The notes under the pieces: model-generated
What the model saw: the letters and a program-made list of their open reading frames with translations, nothing else
What the model was told of the DNA's origin: nothing
Databases searched by the model: none
Program-made: the position numbers and the translations under genes
Part shown: positions 54,357-63,948 of the stretch, piece after piece
Layout: each line of letters opens with the position of its first letter
How positions within the stretch are numbered: the stretch's first letter is position 1
Source of the DNA: Azospirillum brasilense
GTDB taxonomy: Bacteria > Pseudomonadota > Alphaproteobacteria > Azospirillales > Azospirillaceae
Length of the DNA stretch: 64,000 nucleotides
Assembly (NCBI RefSeq): GCF_007827795.1
Contig: NZ_VITI01000009.1
Span: 1 to 64,000, forward strand
Reading direction: 5' to 3'

Positions 54357-54824
54357 TTACACCGCCTCGTCCAGGGCGCGCTCGCCGCCCAGCGCCTTGA
54401 GAAGGTCGAAGGTGCGCTTGCGCACCGAGGAGTCTTCGATGCGGTAATAGGCCCGGACCAGTTCGAGGGTCTCGCGGCGGGCCATCGACTCGAACTCTTC
54501 CGTTTCGGACGGCGGAAGGTCGGGCGACGGGGTGGCGATGTGCTCCGGCGAGGGCATGTCTTCGAAGAAGTAGCTGACCGGGACGCCCAGAACCTGTGAC
54601 AGATTGAACAGGCGGCTGGCGCTGATGCGGTTGGACCCGCGCTCGTACTTCTGGAGCTGCTGGAAGGTGATGCCCACCGCCTCGCCCAGCTTCTCCTGGC
54701 TCAGACCGAGCAGGGTCCGGCGCAGCCGCAGCCGGGCGCCGACATGGATGTCGATGGGGTTGGGACCCTCGCCACGGCGTGACAGCGTGTGGGCGGGCGA
54801 TAGCTTGGATTTCGTGGCACTCAT
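54357..54824 (-). CDS. XRE-family regulator (PraR/PhrR-like)
   Basis: A 155-residue protein with an HTH_3 domain at about 25-90: [43 protein letters not shown], positions about 30-72, then [18 protein letters not shown]. The helical C-terminal tail is typical of the rhizobial PraR/PhrR type, which controls biofilm and surface features. Its location inside the polysaccharide cluster fits such a role. Convergent with the WaaE-like gene. Confidence 0.85.
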   Translation of the reverse strand: MSATKSKLSPAHTLSRRGEGPNPIDIHVGARLRLRRTLLGLSQEKLGEAVGITFQQLQKYERGSNRISASRLFNLSQVLGVPVSYFFEDMPSPEHIATPSPDLPPSETEEFESMARRETLELVRAYYRIEDSSVRKRTFDLLKALGGERALDEAV

Positions 54825-54944
54825 AATAGACCCTCAGTATGGAGGTGGTCGGCGCCACCAGGGAAATTGGTTAGGTCAGAAAGTAAATTCTATGCAACTT
54901 TTCGTGCGCATCAACAGCTAGATGCGTTAAACAGTCGTCAAAGC

Positions 54945-55712
54945 TTATGAAAGAAACGATCGTTCATTTGGTGAGAAACGATATTTCGCGTAAAGCCATG
55001 GAATTGTTTGGCGCAAGGTAAGGGCAAGCCATTGTAATCCCCATAATGTTGCGTTGGCCGATCGGCCCAGCCCAAGCAGCTCGCGACGGATGATCGCCTG
55101 CTCCCGCCGGCCGCGCGCCGGGTCCCCTTGCTTGAGGACCGTCACGGTGAACGCATAATCGGCGGCCAGCGTGTGGCGCAGATCGAATCGGACGTTGGAC
55201 AGGGCGGCCAACCGGTAGACCATGGCTTGGTGATGCGTGAACATGCCCAGCAGGGCGCGGTGGTGCGACCGTGCCGGCTTCACGACCAGACGTCCGCCGG
55301 GAAGCTCCTCCACCGCATCCCCGTAGAACAGGCCGGTATCCGGACTTGCGGTCAGGATGGGATAAAGCCGCTCCAGAACCCGATCGTCGGCCAGCCGGTC
55401 GCCGGCGTTGAGAAACAGGACATGGCTGCAAGAGGGCCCGCAGGAGGGCGACCGTTCGGCAATGGCGTCCAGCGCGGTGTTCATGGCATCGTACAGGCCG
55501 CGGTCGGGGGATGAGCGCCACCAGACGGCCTCGTTCCCATGGCGGGCCAGCCAGCGCGCCGTCCCGTCGGTGGACGCGCCGTCCGCCACGAACCAGTCGT
55601 AGGCCGCGATGGTCTGGGCGCGCAGGCTGGCGCGGGTGGCGAGCAGGCCGGGCAGGTCGTCGCGGACCACGGTGACCACGGCCAACCGGACCGTTCCCGT
55701 GTTACCCGTCAC
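54945..55712 (-). CDS. Glycosyltransferase family 2 (colanic-acid type)
   Basis: A 255-residue GT-A enzyme with VRLAVVTVVRDDLPGLLAT, FVADGASTDGTARWL and SSPDRGLYDAMNTALD, which follow the WcaE/WcaA-type layout; NAGDRLADD is the metal-site region. Its start overlaps the SLBB gene stop by four bases, so the two are translated together. The downstream 120 bp before the XRE gene carries no obvious terminator. Confidence 0.88.
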   Translation of the reverse strand: MTGNTGTVRLAVVTVVRDDLPGLLATRASLRAQTIAAYDWFVADGASTDGTARWLARHGNEAVWWRSSPDRGLYDAMNTALDAIAERSPSCGPSCSHVLFLNAGDRLADDRVLERLYPILTASPDTGLFYGDAVEELPGGRLVVKPARSHHRALLGMFTHHQAMVYRLAALSNVRFDLRHTLAADYAFTVTVLKQGDPARGRREQAIIRRELLGLGRSANATLWGLQWLALTLRQTIPWLYAKYRFSPNERSFLS

Positions 55713-58700
55713 TCGGAGATCACCGCGATGGCCGCCGCCGAGATGGCGAGCTGGCCGAGGATGGTGCCCATGCTCTTGGAGAACTCCATCAGATCGAACG
55801 GCTTCGGATCGCGCGGCACCACGATGGACGAGCCGGGCGGGATCGCCGTGACGGTGTGGTTCCAGGAGGACAGGGACAGCGGCTGCGCCCTCCCATCCGG
55901 CAGAACCAGGAAGATGCGGGCGTCGTCGGCGTTGCGGCTCGCTCCGCCCGCCTCCCGCAGATAGGCTTCGGCGGTCTTGCCGCTGACGAACTGCGCGGCG
56001 GTCGGGTGCTGAACCTCCCCGGTCACGGTGACGGTGAGGGGACGTTTCGGAATCAGGATGCGGTCGTCGGGCTCCAGGAGCACGTCCAGTTCCGGCCGCT
56101 GGCGCAGCACCAGGGGGTCGGCCTCGACGACGATGCGGCCCAGCGGTTCCACGCCGCGCAGCTGGGTCGCCAGTTGCCGGGCCAGCCCGACCACGTCCGA
56201 GCGCGCGGCTTCGCCCTTCTCGACCTCCTGCACCATCCAGCGTTCCAGGTCGCGGGCCTGCTGGTCGAACCAGGCGCGCTCGCGCTTGCGCTCGCTGTCG
56301 CGCAGGAAGCTGGTTCCGGCGGGATAGGCTTCCTCCGTCAGGCCGCCGGCCCGGTCGATCAGCGATGACAGTGTCTCGCCGCGCGCGACGTCGTAAGTGC
56401 CGGGACGCCGCACCGCACCGGAAATGGTGACCGCACGCGCTTCCAGCGCCTGGGGCTTGGGGTTGACGCGCAGGCTGTCGCCCGGATGCAGCGCCGTCCG
56501 GGCCGACAAGCCCTCGCGGAGGTCCAGGCGTCGGCGCTGGCCGGTGGTGGTGGTGATTTCCAGGCTGGCGAGATCGGCGGTCGCGGCGGGGCCGCCGGCG
56601 GTCGCCAGAAGGGCGTCGACGGTCGCCGTCTCCGCCACGGGATAGGTGCCGGGGGCGCGCACGGCGCCACGCACCTGCACCCCGCGTTCCCGCACCAGCG
56701 CCGCCACGTCGTCGGGGAGCGGGGGGCCGGCGTCGGGTGGTCTGGCATCGGCTGGGGGCGTCTCGGGCTTGCCGTCCTTGTCCGATGGGCCGGTCAGCGC
56801 ACGGACCTCGGCGAAGGAGAGCAGGCGCACCCGATCACCGTCGGCGAGCGCGCGGTTGGCCTGTCCGGAGGCCACCTCCTGCGGCGAAAAGGGAAGCAGT
56901 CGATGGGCGAGGGTGCGGCGGTCGAAGCGCTCGATGACGCCGAGCAGGGGATAGACGTCCCGCTTCAGCGCATCGCCGCCGGTCAAGGCGTCGCGCAGCG
57001 TGGCGCCCCCAGCCAGGGGACGGACGCCGGGTCGGCGGGCATGGCCGGTGAGCTCATAGACGGGCTCGTCCGGTTCCACAATGGAACCCGCCGCCACCGG
57101 ACGGTGCTGCGATGCGCCGCCGACAGGGGGATCGTAAGCGCCGGACTCCGGTCCGCCCGCGGCAAGCGCCAGCTCCGCGGCGGCACCTCGTCCGGCGGAG
57201 GGGTAGAAGCCGGGGCGGGGAACGCCGCCCAACAGCAGGGTGGAGTGCTCCAGCGCGAAGACGAGCAGGTCGGGGACGGCTTCGAACAGGGGCGGGCAGG
57301 GGGTGCGTCCACCGGTCAGCCGTGCCGCCGCCCGCGCCTGCGGACCGTTGGCGAGCGGCCCGTCCGGCTGCGCCGTCAGGGCTCGGGCCAGGACCACCAG
57401 GCCGCGGCACCCGTCCGGGGCGGGCTCGCGCGCGCCGCGCAGCAGGTCCAGCACCGGTTCGGAGGTCAGGAAGTCCACATCGTCCGCCCCCAGCACATAA
57501 AGAACGTCGCTCTCGGCCAGGCGGCGGCGGTCGCGGCCGCTGAGCACCGCTCCCAGGTCGACCGGTTGCAGGACGCGCGCGCGATTGCCCGGATGAATGG
57601 AGGCGAGCACCGCGAAGGGAAGATAAGGCGCCGGCCCCAGATCGGCCGTCGAGACCAGCGCCCCGATGGTCGGGGTGCGCTCCAACGCACGTGCGCCGGG
57701 CCGCAGGACATGGCCATCCAGCCGCAGGTCGCCGCCCCGATCCTCGCGGCGGGGTGCCAGCAGCAGCAGGTCGCCGTCGCCCAGTTGAACGGCATCCGTG
57801 TCGGACAGCTCCTCCGCCCGCTCCTCGCCGTTCGGGCCGATGGCGTAGCGGAGCGCCCGATGCGCGCCGGGCCGCAGCAGGCCCCCGGCCATCTCCTTCG
57901 CGACGGCGATCGGCAGGCGGTCCTCGCCGGGGGGAAGCTCGTAGACGCCGGGGCGCTTCAGCGGGCCGGCCAGCGCCACCGTCGGGCCGAGCGGCGGCAC
58001 GAAGACGCGGTCGCCGTCGCGCAACCGGATGCCCGCGTTCGCGCCGTCCCCGGTCATGAACAGGTCGTACAGGTCGATGGGCAACCCGGTCGAAGGGGTG
58101 CTTGCCGCGGCTTGCGCATGATACAGGCGGATGCGACGGAGCGAGCCGCCGCGGGTGACACCGCCGGCGGCGGTCAGCGCGTCGATCAGCGTAGCGAAGG
58201 CACCGATCTCCTGGCGGCCCGGACGGGCCACGGCGCCGGTCACTAGGACGCCGATCCGCCGGATTTCCGTTACCGAGACGTACACCTCGGTGTTTGGAAA
58301 GGACGCCGTCACGGCGTCGGCCAACTGGGCGCGGAGGTCCGCGAGGGTCAGGCCCTGGGCCACGACGGGCCGCACGTCGTCGACGGTCAGCAGCCCCGCC
58401 CCGTCGATGATGTGGCGCTTGCTGGAGGATTTCTGGCCGCGCAGGGACACCAGAAGCTCGTCGCCTGGCCCCAGCGTGTAGTCCGCCTGCACGCCGCCCG
58501 ATCCGTCCCGACGCGGCGGGTCCTGGCCGAACTGGTCGTAGCCGAACTGGAGAAGGGCGGAGCCGGCCCGCTCGCTGTAGGCGGCCTCGATCGGTGACGG
58601 GACGTCCGGGCCGGGAGCGGGGCGGGTGGCGCCCGCGCGCGGTATCGGGAGGGCCTGGGAAGAGGGCGTTGCCGGGCGGGCGTGCGGCGCCGGCGAAGCC

Positions 58701-58801
58701 GGTTCGGTGGCCGATGCGGCGAGCGATGCGGCGGGCACCCAGACCATCAGCGCCGCCAGAGGCACCAATAGGGCGAAGATTCTGCGCACGGAGTCACACA
58801 T
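55709..58801 (-). CDS. Very large SLBB-domain polysaccharide export protein
   Basis: About 1030 residues, several times the size of a standard Wza-type outer-membrane exporter (near 350-400). A signal peptide ends in AASLAASA. The Poly_export domain follows (YTLGPGDELLVSLRG, then VRPVVAQGLTLADLRAQL), and then a long series of SLBB beta-grasp units, for example VLVTGAVARPGRQEIG, VALAGPLKRPGVYELP, VQVRGAVRAPGTYPVA, VTISGAVRRPGTYDVA and VTVTGEVQHPTAAQFV. The C-terminus has a hydrophobic segment. ATG 58801 or GTG 58816 begins it. Confidence 0.88.
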   Translation of the reverse strand: MCDSVRRIFALLVPLAALMVWVPAASLAASATEPASPAPHARPATPSSQALPIPRAGATRPAPGPDVPSPIEAAYSERAGSALLQFGYDQFGQDPPRRDGSGGVQADYTLGPGDELLVSLRGQKSSSKRHIIDGAGLLTVDDVRPVVAQGLTLADLRAQLADAVTASFPNTEVYVSVTEIRRIGVLVTGAVARPGRQEIGAFATLIDALTAAGGVTRGGSLRRIRLYHAQAAASTPSTGLPIDLYDLFMTGDGANAGIRLRDGDRVFVPPLGPTVALAGPLKRPGVYELPPGEDRLPIAVAKEMAGGLLRPGAHRALRYAIGPNGEERAEELSDTDAVQLGDGDLLLLAPRREDRGGDLRLDGHVLRPGARALERTPTIGALVSTADLGPAPYLPFAVLASIHPGNRARVLQPVDLGAVLSGRDRRRLAESDVLYVLGADDVDFLTSEPVLDLLRGAREPAPDGCRGLVVLARALTAQPDGPLANGPQARAAARLTGGRTPCPPLFEAVPDLLVFALEHSTLLLGGVPRPGFYPSAGRGAAAELALAAGGPESGAYDPPVGGASQHRPVAAGSIVEPDEPVYELTGHARRPGVRPLAGGATLRDALTGGDALKRDVYPLLGVIERFDRRTLAHRLLPFSPQEVASGQANRALADGDRVRLLSFAEVRALTGPSDKDGKPETPPADARPPDAGPPLPDDVAALVRERGVQVRGAVRAPGTYPVAETATVDALLATAGGPAATADLASLEITTTTGQRRRLDLREGLSARTALHPGDSLRVNPKPQALEARAVTISGAVRRPGTYDVARGETLSSLIDRAGGLTEEAYPAGTSFLRDSERKRERAWFDQQARDLERWMVQEVEKGEAARSDVVGLARQLATQLRGVEPLGRIVVEADPLVLRQRPELDVLLEPDDRILIPKRPLTVTVTGEVQHPTAAQFVSGKTAEAYLREAGGASRNADDARIFLVLPDGRAQPLSLSSWNHTVTAIPPGSSIVVPRDPKPFDLMEFSKSMGTILGQLAISAAAIAVISE

Positions 58802-58969
58802 CGATGGTGCTGGCACCGTTGTCCGTTTCCGTATTGGCCGTCAAGGCTGGATGCAGCGGTTACTAATGCGTGCATGTCGTGGAAAAGGCAACGGCCAAGC
58901 TGCGTTGCCGTGCCGTCGTGCCGCGTGTAGACTGAGGGCATCGCGTGGAACGCGCAGGAGCCGCGGCCC

Positions 58970-59623
58970 ATGGTTGCCGGTGTGTCGTCGAGTGGCGTTT
59001 TCGGCTGGCCCTCCTTGCGGGCCGGCCTGTCGGCGCGCGACCGGAGCCCGGACGGTGCCCGGACCGCGGATCAGGACACCGCTCGGACGAGCGCGGACCA
59101 GGCCGGCGCGCTGACCGACGATCAGCAGCGACAGGTCCAGGAACTCAAACGCATCGACGCCAGCGTCCGCCAGCACGAGGCGGCGCATCAGGCGGCGGGC
59201 GGCCCTCATGCGGGCGGCGCCTCCTTCACCTTCACCCGCGGACCGGATGGCAAGAACTACGCGACCGCCGGCGAAGTGCAGGTGGATGTCGGCGCGGAGA
59301 GCGACCCCGAAGCCACCGTCCGCAAGATGGACACGGTCAAGGCGGCGGCCTTGGCGCCGTCCGACCCATCCGCCCAGGACCTTCGCGTCGCCCAGCAGGC
59401 CGATGCCGCGAAGATGCAGGCGCAGCAGGAGTTGCGGCGGAAGGGGTCCGGACCGGGCGTACGGAGCGGCGGTTCGCCCGACGGGCAGGACGGCGGAGTG
59501 GAAGTGGAGGGCGCGGCGCCCGGTGACACAGCCGCGCCGGCCCTGGCGGCGCGCGGCGCGGCGGCTTACGCGTCGGCCTTCGGCATCGGCCGGCGGACCG
59601 GGACCGCCGGCATCACGGTCTGA
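58970..59623 (+). CDS. SprA-related putative metalloprotease
   Basis: A 217-residue protein of the SprA-related family. The central part has a zinc-binding HExxH motif, RQHEAAHQAAGGPHAGGASF, then YATAGEVQVDVGAESDP with further acidic residues. The N- and C-terminal thirds are low in complexity and rich in Ala, Gly, Asp and Gln. No signal peptide is obvious. AGGAG is placed about ten bases before the ATG. Function in bacteria is not known. Confidence 0.8.
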   Translation: MVAGVSSSGVFGWPSLRAGLSARDRSPDGARTADQDTARTSADQAGALTDDQQRQVQELKRIDASVRQHEAAHQAAGGPHAGGASFTFTRGPDGKNYATAGEVQVDVGAESDPEATVRKMDTVKAAALAPSDPSAQDLRVAQQADAAKMQAQQELRRKGSGPGVRSGGSPDGQDGGVEVEGAAPGDTAAPALAARGAAAYASAFGIGRRTGTAGITV

Positions 59624-59647
59624 CGCCGGGCGGTCCGGTTCCGAGTC

Positions 59648-60544
59648 TCAGCGGCGGACGGGGGACTCGCCGTCGAGGGTCAGCAGCGGGCCGTAAAGCT
59701 CCGGCCGGCGGTCACGGAAAATGCCCCAGGACGCGCGCTGGGCGGCGATGCGGTCAAGGTCGAAGCTGGCGGTCAGAACCGACTCGCTGTCGCGGTCGGC
59801 CTGCGCGACCAATTCCCCGGTCGGTCCGGCGATGAAGGACGAGCCGTAGAAGGTGATTCCGCAGGTGTCGCCCTCTTCCCGGCCGATGCGGTTGGAGGCG
59901 ACCAGCGGCATCAGGTTGGCTCCGGCATGGCCTTGCATGACCCGCGTCCAGTGGGCCTGGCTGTCCAGCGCGCCGTCCTGGGGCTCGGACCCGATGGCGG
60001 TGGGGTAGAACAGGATCTCCGCACCCTTCAGCGCCATGGCGCGGGCCGATTCCGGGAACCACTGGTCCCAGCAGATCGCGCAGCCGACGGCGGCGTAACG
60101 GGTTTTGTAGACCTGGAAGCCGGTGTCGCCGGGGTTGAAATAGTATTTTTCCTGATAACCGGGTCCGTCCGGGATGTGGGACTTGCGGTAGACACCGAGG
60201 ACCGTGCCGTCCGCGTCGATCATCGCCAGGGAATTGTAATAGGCGTTCCGCGCCCGTTCAAAGAAGCTGGTGGGGATGACCACGGACAGTTCGCGGGCCA
60301 GCGCGCTCATCCGCGCGATCACCGGGTGATCCTCGACCGGGTGGGCGAGGGCGAACAGATCCTGCTTCTGGTCCTTGCAGAAATAGGGCGTTTCAAACAA
60401 TTCCTGCGGCAGGATGATCTGGGCGCCGCGCGCCGCCGCATCGCGCACAAGGCGTTCGACGCCGTTCACATTGGCGTCGCGGTCCCAACCGCAGGCCATC
60501 TGGGTCGCCGCGACGGTGACGGTGCGTCCGGTGTTGGGGCGCAT
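59648..60544 (-). CDS. aguB: N-carbamoylputrescine amidase
   Basis: A nitrilase-superfamily enzyme that hydrolyses N-carbamoylputrescine to putrescine, ammonia and CO2. The 298-residue protein starts TVTVAATQMACGWDRDANV and has the catalytic triad: Glu in LPQELFETPYFC, Lys in YRKSHIPDGPGYQEKYYF and Cys in GCAICWDQWFPESARAM. All three stretches are typical of AguB. AGGAGCACC precedes the ATG. No agmatine deiminase gene is adjacent. Confidence 0.94.
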   Translation of the reverse strand: MRPNTGRTVTVAATQMACGWDRDANVNGVERLVRDAAARGAQIILPQELFETPYFCKDQKQDLFALAHPVEDHPVIARMSALARELSVVIPTSFFERARNAYYNSLAMIDADGTVLGVYRKSHIPDGPGYQEKYYFNPGDTGFQVYKTRYAAVGCAICWDQWFPESARAMALKGAEILFYPTAIGSEPQDGALDSQAHWTRVMQGHAGANLMPLVASNRIGREEGDTCGITFYGSSFIAGPTGELVAQADRDSESVLTASFDLDRIAAQRASWGIFRDRRPELYGPLLTLDGESPVRR

Positions 60545-60906
60545 AAGCTGGTGCTCCTGTGCTCTTGCGGGTGCTGTGCCGTGTTAATCGGCGGAAGGTC
60601 GGGCGCGCAACCCCATCTCCGCCCTGTCATAAACCTTTCAGATTCGTCCACATTTCAAGTCCGGCAGGCCTCTCCGCCCGGTCTCGGCGGGCAAACGGGT
60701 GCAGAACTCCAAAGTTGTATGCACAAAAACGAAAAGGACCCAATCAGGATTCGCGCCATGGCTATGCGACATATTATTGCATGCGTGGAAAATTTAAATT
60801 CGCAATTGCTTTGCGATTTTTCCGAGAGAATATATGATCGGGCAAGTTGATTTCGTCCGCTGCACCGCACCACGGCCTGACGGACGTCTGCCGAGAGATC
60901 GTCGTC
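60545..60906. other. Divergent region between aguB and marR-type gene
   Basis: 362 bp, AT-rich in its right half (60700-60840). It contains the dyad at 60800-60816. No gene seen. Confidence 0.6.
60800..60816. promoter_or_regulatory. Candidate MarR operator
   Basis: TCGCAA-TTGCT-TTGCGA is a perfect inverted repeat in an AT-rich setting, about 90 bp before the MarR-type gene. A site for autoregulation is plausible. Confidence 0.5.
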
Positions 60907-61431
60907 ATGGTTGGGCGTTTCAAGAGACAGGACCCCATCGTCGCGGAGCCGCACGGGGAGGACGCCGACCCGTTCCCGCCGTCCGGCATGACCTTGCCGC
61001 GGGCCGTGCGGGAGGTGCATCGCGCCATCGCACGTGCGCTGCAGATCCGCGTCGCCGACCATGGCGTCAGCATGGGGCAGTGGTATTTTCTTCGCGCCCT
61101 GTGGGAGGAGGACGGGCTGACCCAGCGCGAATTGAGCCAGCGGGTCGGTATGATGGAACCCACCACCGTGACCGCGCTGAACAACCTGGAGCGGTGCGAT
61201 CTCGTGCAGCGGGTGCGCAACCCCCACGACCGCCGCAAGGTGAACATCTACCTGACGCCGAAGGGCAAGGCGCTGCGGGCCGATATCCTGCCCGGCGCGG
61301 AGGAGATCGAGGAAGCCGCCACCCAGGGCATTTCTCCACGCGAACTGGAACTGACCGTCAGCGTGCTGCGCCGGGTGTCCGCCAATCTCGGTGGATTGCC
61401 GCCCGTCGGTGGAGACGACGATCTGGGTTAG
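60907..61431 (+). CDS. MarR-family regulator
   Basis: A 174-residue winged-helix regulator: ISMGQWYFLRALWEEDGLTQ-like region (SMGQWYFLRAL), ELSQRVGMMEPTTVTALNNLERCDLVQRV as recognition region (about 75-105) and the wing RNPHDRRKVNIYLTPKG. The effector is probably a small phenolic or similar compound. ATG 60907 follows a weak GAGAG; a longer frame to 60847 is possible. Divergent from aguB, with no obvious target on its own strand. Confidence 0.88.
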   Translation: MVGRFKRQDPIVAEPHGEDADPFPPSGMTLPRAVREVHRAIARALQIRVADHGVSMGQWYFLRALWEEDGLTQRELSQRVGMMEPTTVTALNNLERCDLVQRVRNPHDRRKVNIYLTPKGKALRADILPGAEEIEEAATQGISPRELELTVSVLRRVSANLGGLPPVGGDDDLG

Positions 61432-61474
61432 GGGCAGCGTGGCGACCGAAAGTGCCCAGCGCCGATCGTTCCGG

Positions 61475-62785
61475 TCAGTCGTCCGGATCGGGGGGCGGCG
61501 GCAAGCTGGCGCCGGTCAGGTTGGCGCCGGTGAAGCGCGCGTCGCGAATGTTCGCGTCGCTGAGAATCGCCCCGGTCAGGTCGGCGCCGGAGAAGTCGCA
61601 GCCGGCCAGATTCGCCCCGCGCATGTTGGTGCGGATGCAGGAGGCTCCGGTGAAGTTGCTGCCGGTCAGGTTGGCCGCCCACAGCCGCCCGGTCGGCCGC
61701 CCGTCCGGACCTTTGATATCGACCCAGCCGATGCCCGCCCCGTCGAACCGGGCGCCGGACAGGTTGGTGCCGCGAAGCGTCGCCCCATCGAGGATGGCGC
61801 CGCTGAAGTCGCTCTCGGTCAGGTCGGCGGCGGAGATGTCGCACATGATGAGCAGCGAATCGCGCATCTTGGCGCCGACCAGCCGCACGCCGCGCAGATT
61901 GGCGCCGGACAGATTCACGCCGTGAAGGTCGATGTGCGACAGGTCCGCTCCGCTGAGGTCGGCGCGCGATCCCATGGCGCCGTTGGTGTTGATCCAGGTG
62001 TAGTGATTGTGCAGCGCTTCCTGGATCTGGATCGAGAAATTCTCGGCCGAGCGCGCCATGTTGGCGCCGGTGGTGTCCGCCCCGGCAAGGTCGACCCCTT
62101 CCATTTTCGCGCCCTGGAGGTCGGCGTTGCGCAGATTGGCGCCGGCCAGGACCGCACCGTTCAGGTTGGCGTCGCGCAGGATGGCGCCCTGGAGGTTGAC
62201 GCCGGACAGGTTGCAACCGCGCAGGTCGGCGCGGGCAAGGTTGCAGTTCTTCATGGTGGAGCGCATCAGAGTCGCCCCGGCCATCAGCGCGCCCTCGCAG
62301 TCCGCCCCGTTCATCGACACGTCGGTCAGGTCGGCGCCGGACAGGTTGGCGTTCGACATCATCGCGTCGTCCATGTCGCTGCCGGACAGGTCCGACCGCA
62401 CGAAGTCCAGGCCCTTGCTGCCGTTGGCCCCATTCCCGCCGTAGAGCAGCGCGCCGCCACGCAGGTCGGCTTCCTTCAGGATCGCCCGCTTCAACTTGGC
62501 GCCGCGCATGTGGGCGCCGCGCAGATCCGCCCGGTAGAGGTTGCAGCCGGTCAGGTCCGCCTTGGTCAGATGGGCGGCGAACAGGTCGGCGTGGCTGAGA
62601 TTGGCGTTGGACAGGTCGCAATGGGCCATGTTGGCCCCGGACAGCTTGCCCTGCGTCAGTTCCACCCCGGCGAGATTCGATCCCTCCAGGTTGGTCATGG
62701 TCAGGTTGGCACGATTGCCGCCCGACCGGTTCTTCAGCCAACGCTCGTGCTTTTCCAGCACGGCGACCAACTCATGTGGCGTCAT
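61475..62785 (-). CDS. Two-module pentapeptide-repeat protein
   Basis: A 436-residue protein built of A(D/N)LxG-type pentapeptide repeats that form a right-handed quadrilateral beta-helix. Module 1 (about 1-245) opens with a short helix, LEKHERWLKNR, and RANL. Module 2 (about 253-430) opens with a matching helix, ALHNHYTWINT, and RADL. Both have the pattern L-x2-H-x2-W-[LI] before the first repeat, so the protein seems to have arisen by duplication of a helix-plus-repeat unit. A proline-rich tail ends it (LPPPPDPDD). Function unknown. Confidence 0.88.
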   Translation of the reverse strand: MTPHELVAVLEKHERWLKNRSGGNRANLTMTNLEGSNLAGVELTQGKLSGANMAHCDLSNANLSHADLFAAHLTKADLTGCNLYRADLRGAHMRGAKLKRAILKEADLRGGALLYGGNGANGSKGLDFVRSDLSGSDMDDAMMSNANLSGADLTDVSMNGADCEGALMAGATLMRSTMKNCNLARADLRGCNLSGVNLQGAILRDANLNGAVLAGANLRNADLQGAKMEGVDLAGADTTGANMARSAENFSIQIQEALHNHYTWINTNGAMGSRADLSGADLSHIDLHGVNLSGANLRGVRLVGAKMRDSLLIMCDISAADLTESDFSGAILDGATLRGTNLSGARFDGAGIGWVDIKGPDGRPTGRLWAANLTGSNFTGASCIRTNMRGANLAGCDFSGADLTGAILSDANIRDARFTGANLTGASLPPPPDPDD

Positions 62786-62967
62786 GACCCCGTCCGACAA
62801 TCGGCCCGTTCCCGGCGCGGTGCAGGGGGATGGGCGCGGTTACTCCAGCGCGTTAGCAGTGTCATAAGATAATCTGGTTTAATTGTTAACATGCTGTTCC
62901 GTTGCCGGGCGCGATGCGACGGCGGACCGGCGCGGTGTGGCGAAGAAACAAGGGAAAGAGGCTCGGA

Positions 62968-63678
62968 ATGACCGGCGGACATACGGTGGCGGCCTTCGAC
63001 GCCGAACTGGCGCGCCTGCACCAGATCATCGTGACCATGGGACGGCTCGTCGAGGGGCAGTTCGCCGCTGCGCTGGAAGCCATCGCGGAGCGGGACGCCG
63101 GCAAGGCGGCACGGGTGATCGAGGCCGACGCCGAGATCGACCGGCTGGAAACTGAACTGGAGGGGCTGAGCGTGCGGTTGCTGGCCCTGCGTCAGCCGAT
63201 GGCGAAGGATCTCCGCGACATCGTGTCGGCGATCAAGATCGCCTCGAATCTGGAGCGCATGGGCGACTTCGCGGGCTCGGTCGCCAAGCGCGCGGTTACG
63301 TTGGCGGGCTTGCCGGTGGAACCGCCCGTCGCTTCGCTGTCCTGGATGGGCGAGACGGTGCTCGGCATGATCCGCGACGTGGTGACGGCCTATGACGGTC
63401 AGGATGCCGAGCGCGCGATGGCGGTCCGCAACCGCGATGGGCAGGTGGATGCGGCCTACACCAGCCTGTTCCGCGAGTTTTTGACCTACATGATGGAGTC
63501 GCCGGCACAAATCACCGGCTGCACCCATCTGCTGTTCGTGGCGAAGTCCATCGAGCGGGCCGGAGACCACGCCACGAACGTGGCTGAAAACATCTGCTAC
63601 ATCGTTCAGGGGCGTCTGCCGTCCGAGGAACGGGCCAAGGGCGATCTCAGCAGCTACACCGTGGTGGAGAAGGAATAA
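62968..63678 (+). CDS. phoU: Phosphate-transport regulatory protein PhoU
   Basis: A 236-residue all-helical protein that links the Pst transporter to the PhoR kinase and limits phosphate uptake. Both metal-binding repeats are visible: SAIKIASNLERMGDFAGSVA and FVAKSIERAGDHATNVAENI. AGGGAAAGAG precedes ATG 62968. Unlike the usual pstSCAB-phoU-phoB cluster, it stands alone between a pentapeptide-repeat gene and chaB. Confidence 0.94.
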   Translation: MTGGHTVAAFDAELARLHQIIVTMGRLVEGQFAAALEAIAERDAGKAARVIEADAEIDRLETELEGLSVRLLALRQPMAKDLRDIVSAIKIASNLERMGDFAGSVAKRAVTLAGLPVEPPVASLSWMGETVLGMIRDVVTAYDGQDAERAMAVRNRDGQVDAAYTSLFREFLTYMMESPAQITGCTHLLFVAKSIERAGDHATNVAENICYIVQGRLPSEERAKGDLSSYTVVEKE

Positions 63679-63723
63679 CGCGCGCCCAGGGATGGCGAAG
63701 ACCACCCCTTGGGCCGTGGTTCC

Positions 63724-63948
63724 TCAATGCTTTGGGCGCCAGCCGCTGCCGTCCGGTTCGTAACGCCGCCGCACCGCGGCCCAGGCGACCTTATGGGCCA
63801 GCAACTCGCGCTGCATGGCGTGGCGAGCCTCCGGCGACCGGCAGCCTTGCCAGGTGTGATTGAAGGCCGACCGGTAAATGTCCTGTGCGGGCGGCGGCAG
63901 GCATCGCTTCACCGATTCGGGCAGCTCGGCGTTTCTGCGGAAGGTCAT
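63724..63948 (-). CDS. chaB: ChaB-family protein
   Basis: A 74-residue protein matching E. coli ChaB closely: NAELPESVKRCLPPPAQDIY, RSAFNHTWQGC and HKVAWAAVRRRYEP. ChaB was described as a regulator of the ChaA cation antiporter, but no chaA is in the window. GGAGGAACG is seven bases before the ATG. Convergent with phoU. Confidence 0.9.
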   Translation of the reverse strand: MTFRRNAELPESVKRCLPPPAQDIYRSAFNHTWQGCRSPEARHAMQRELLAHKVAWAAVRRRYEPDGSGWRPKH

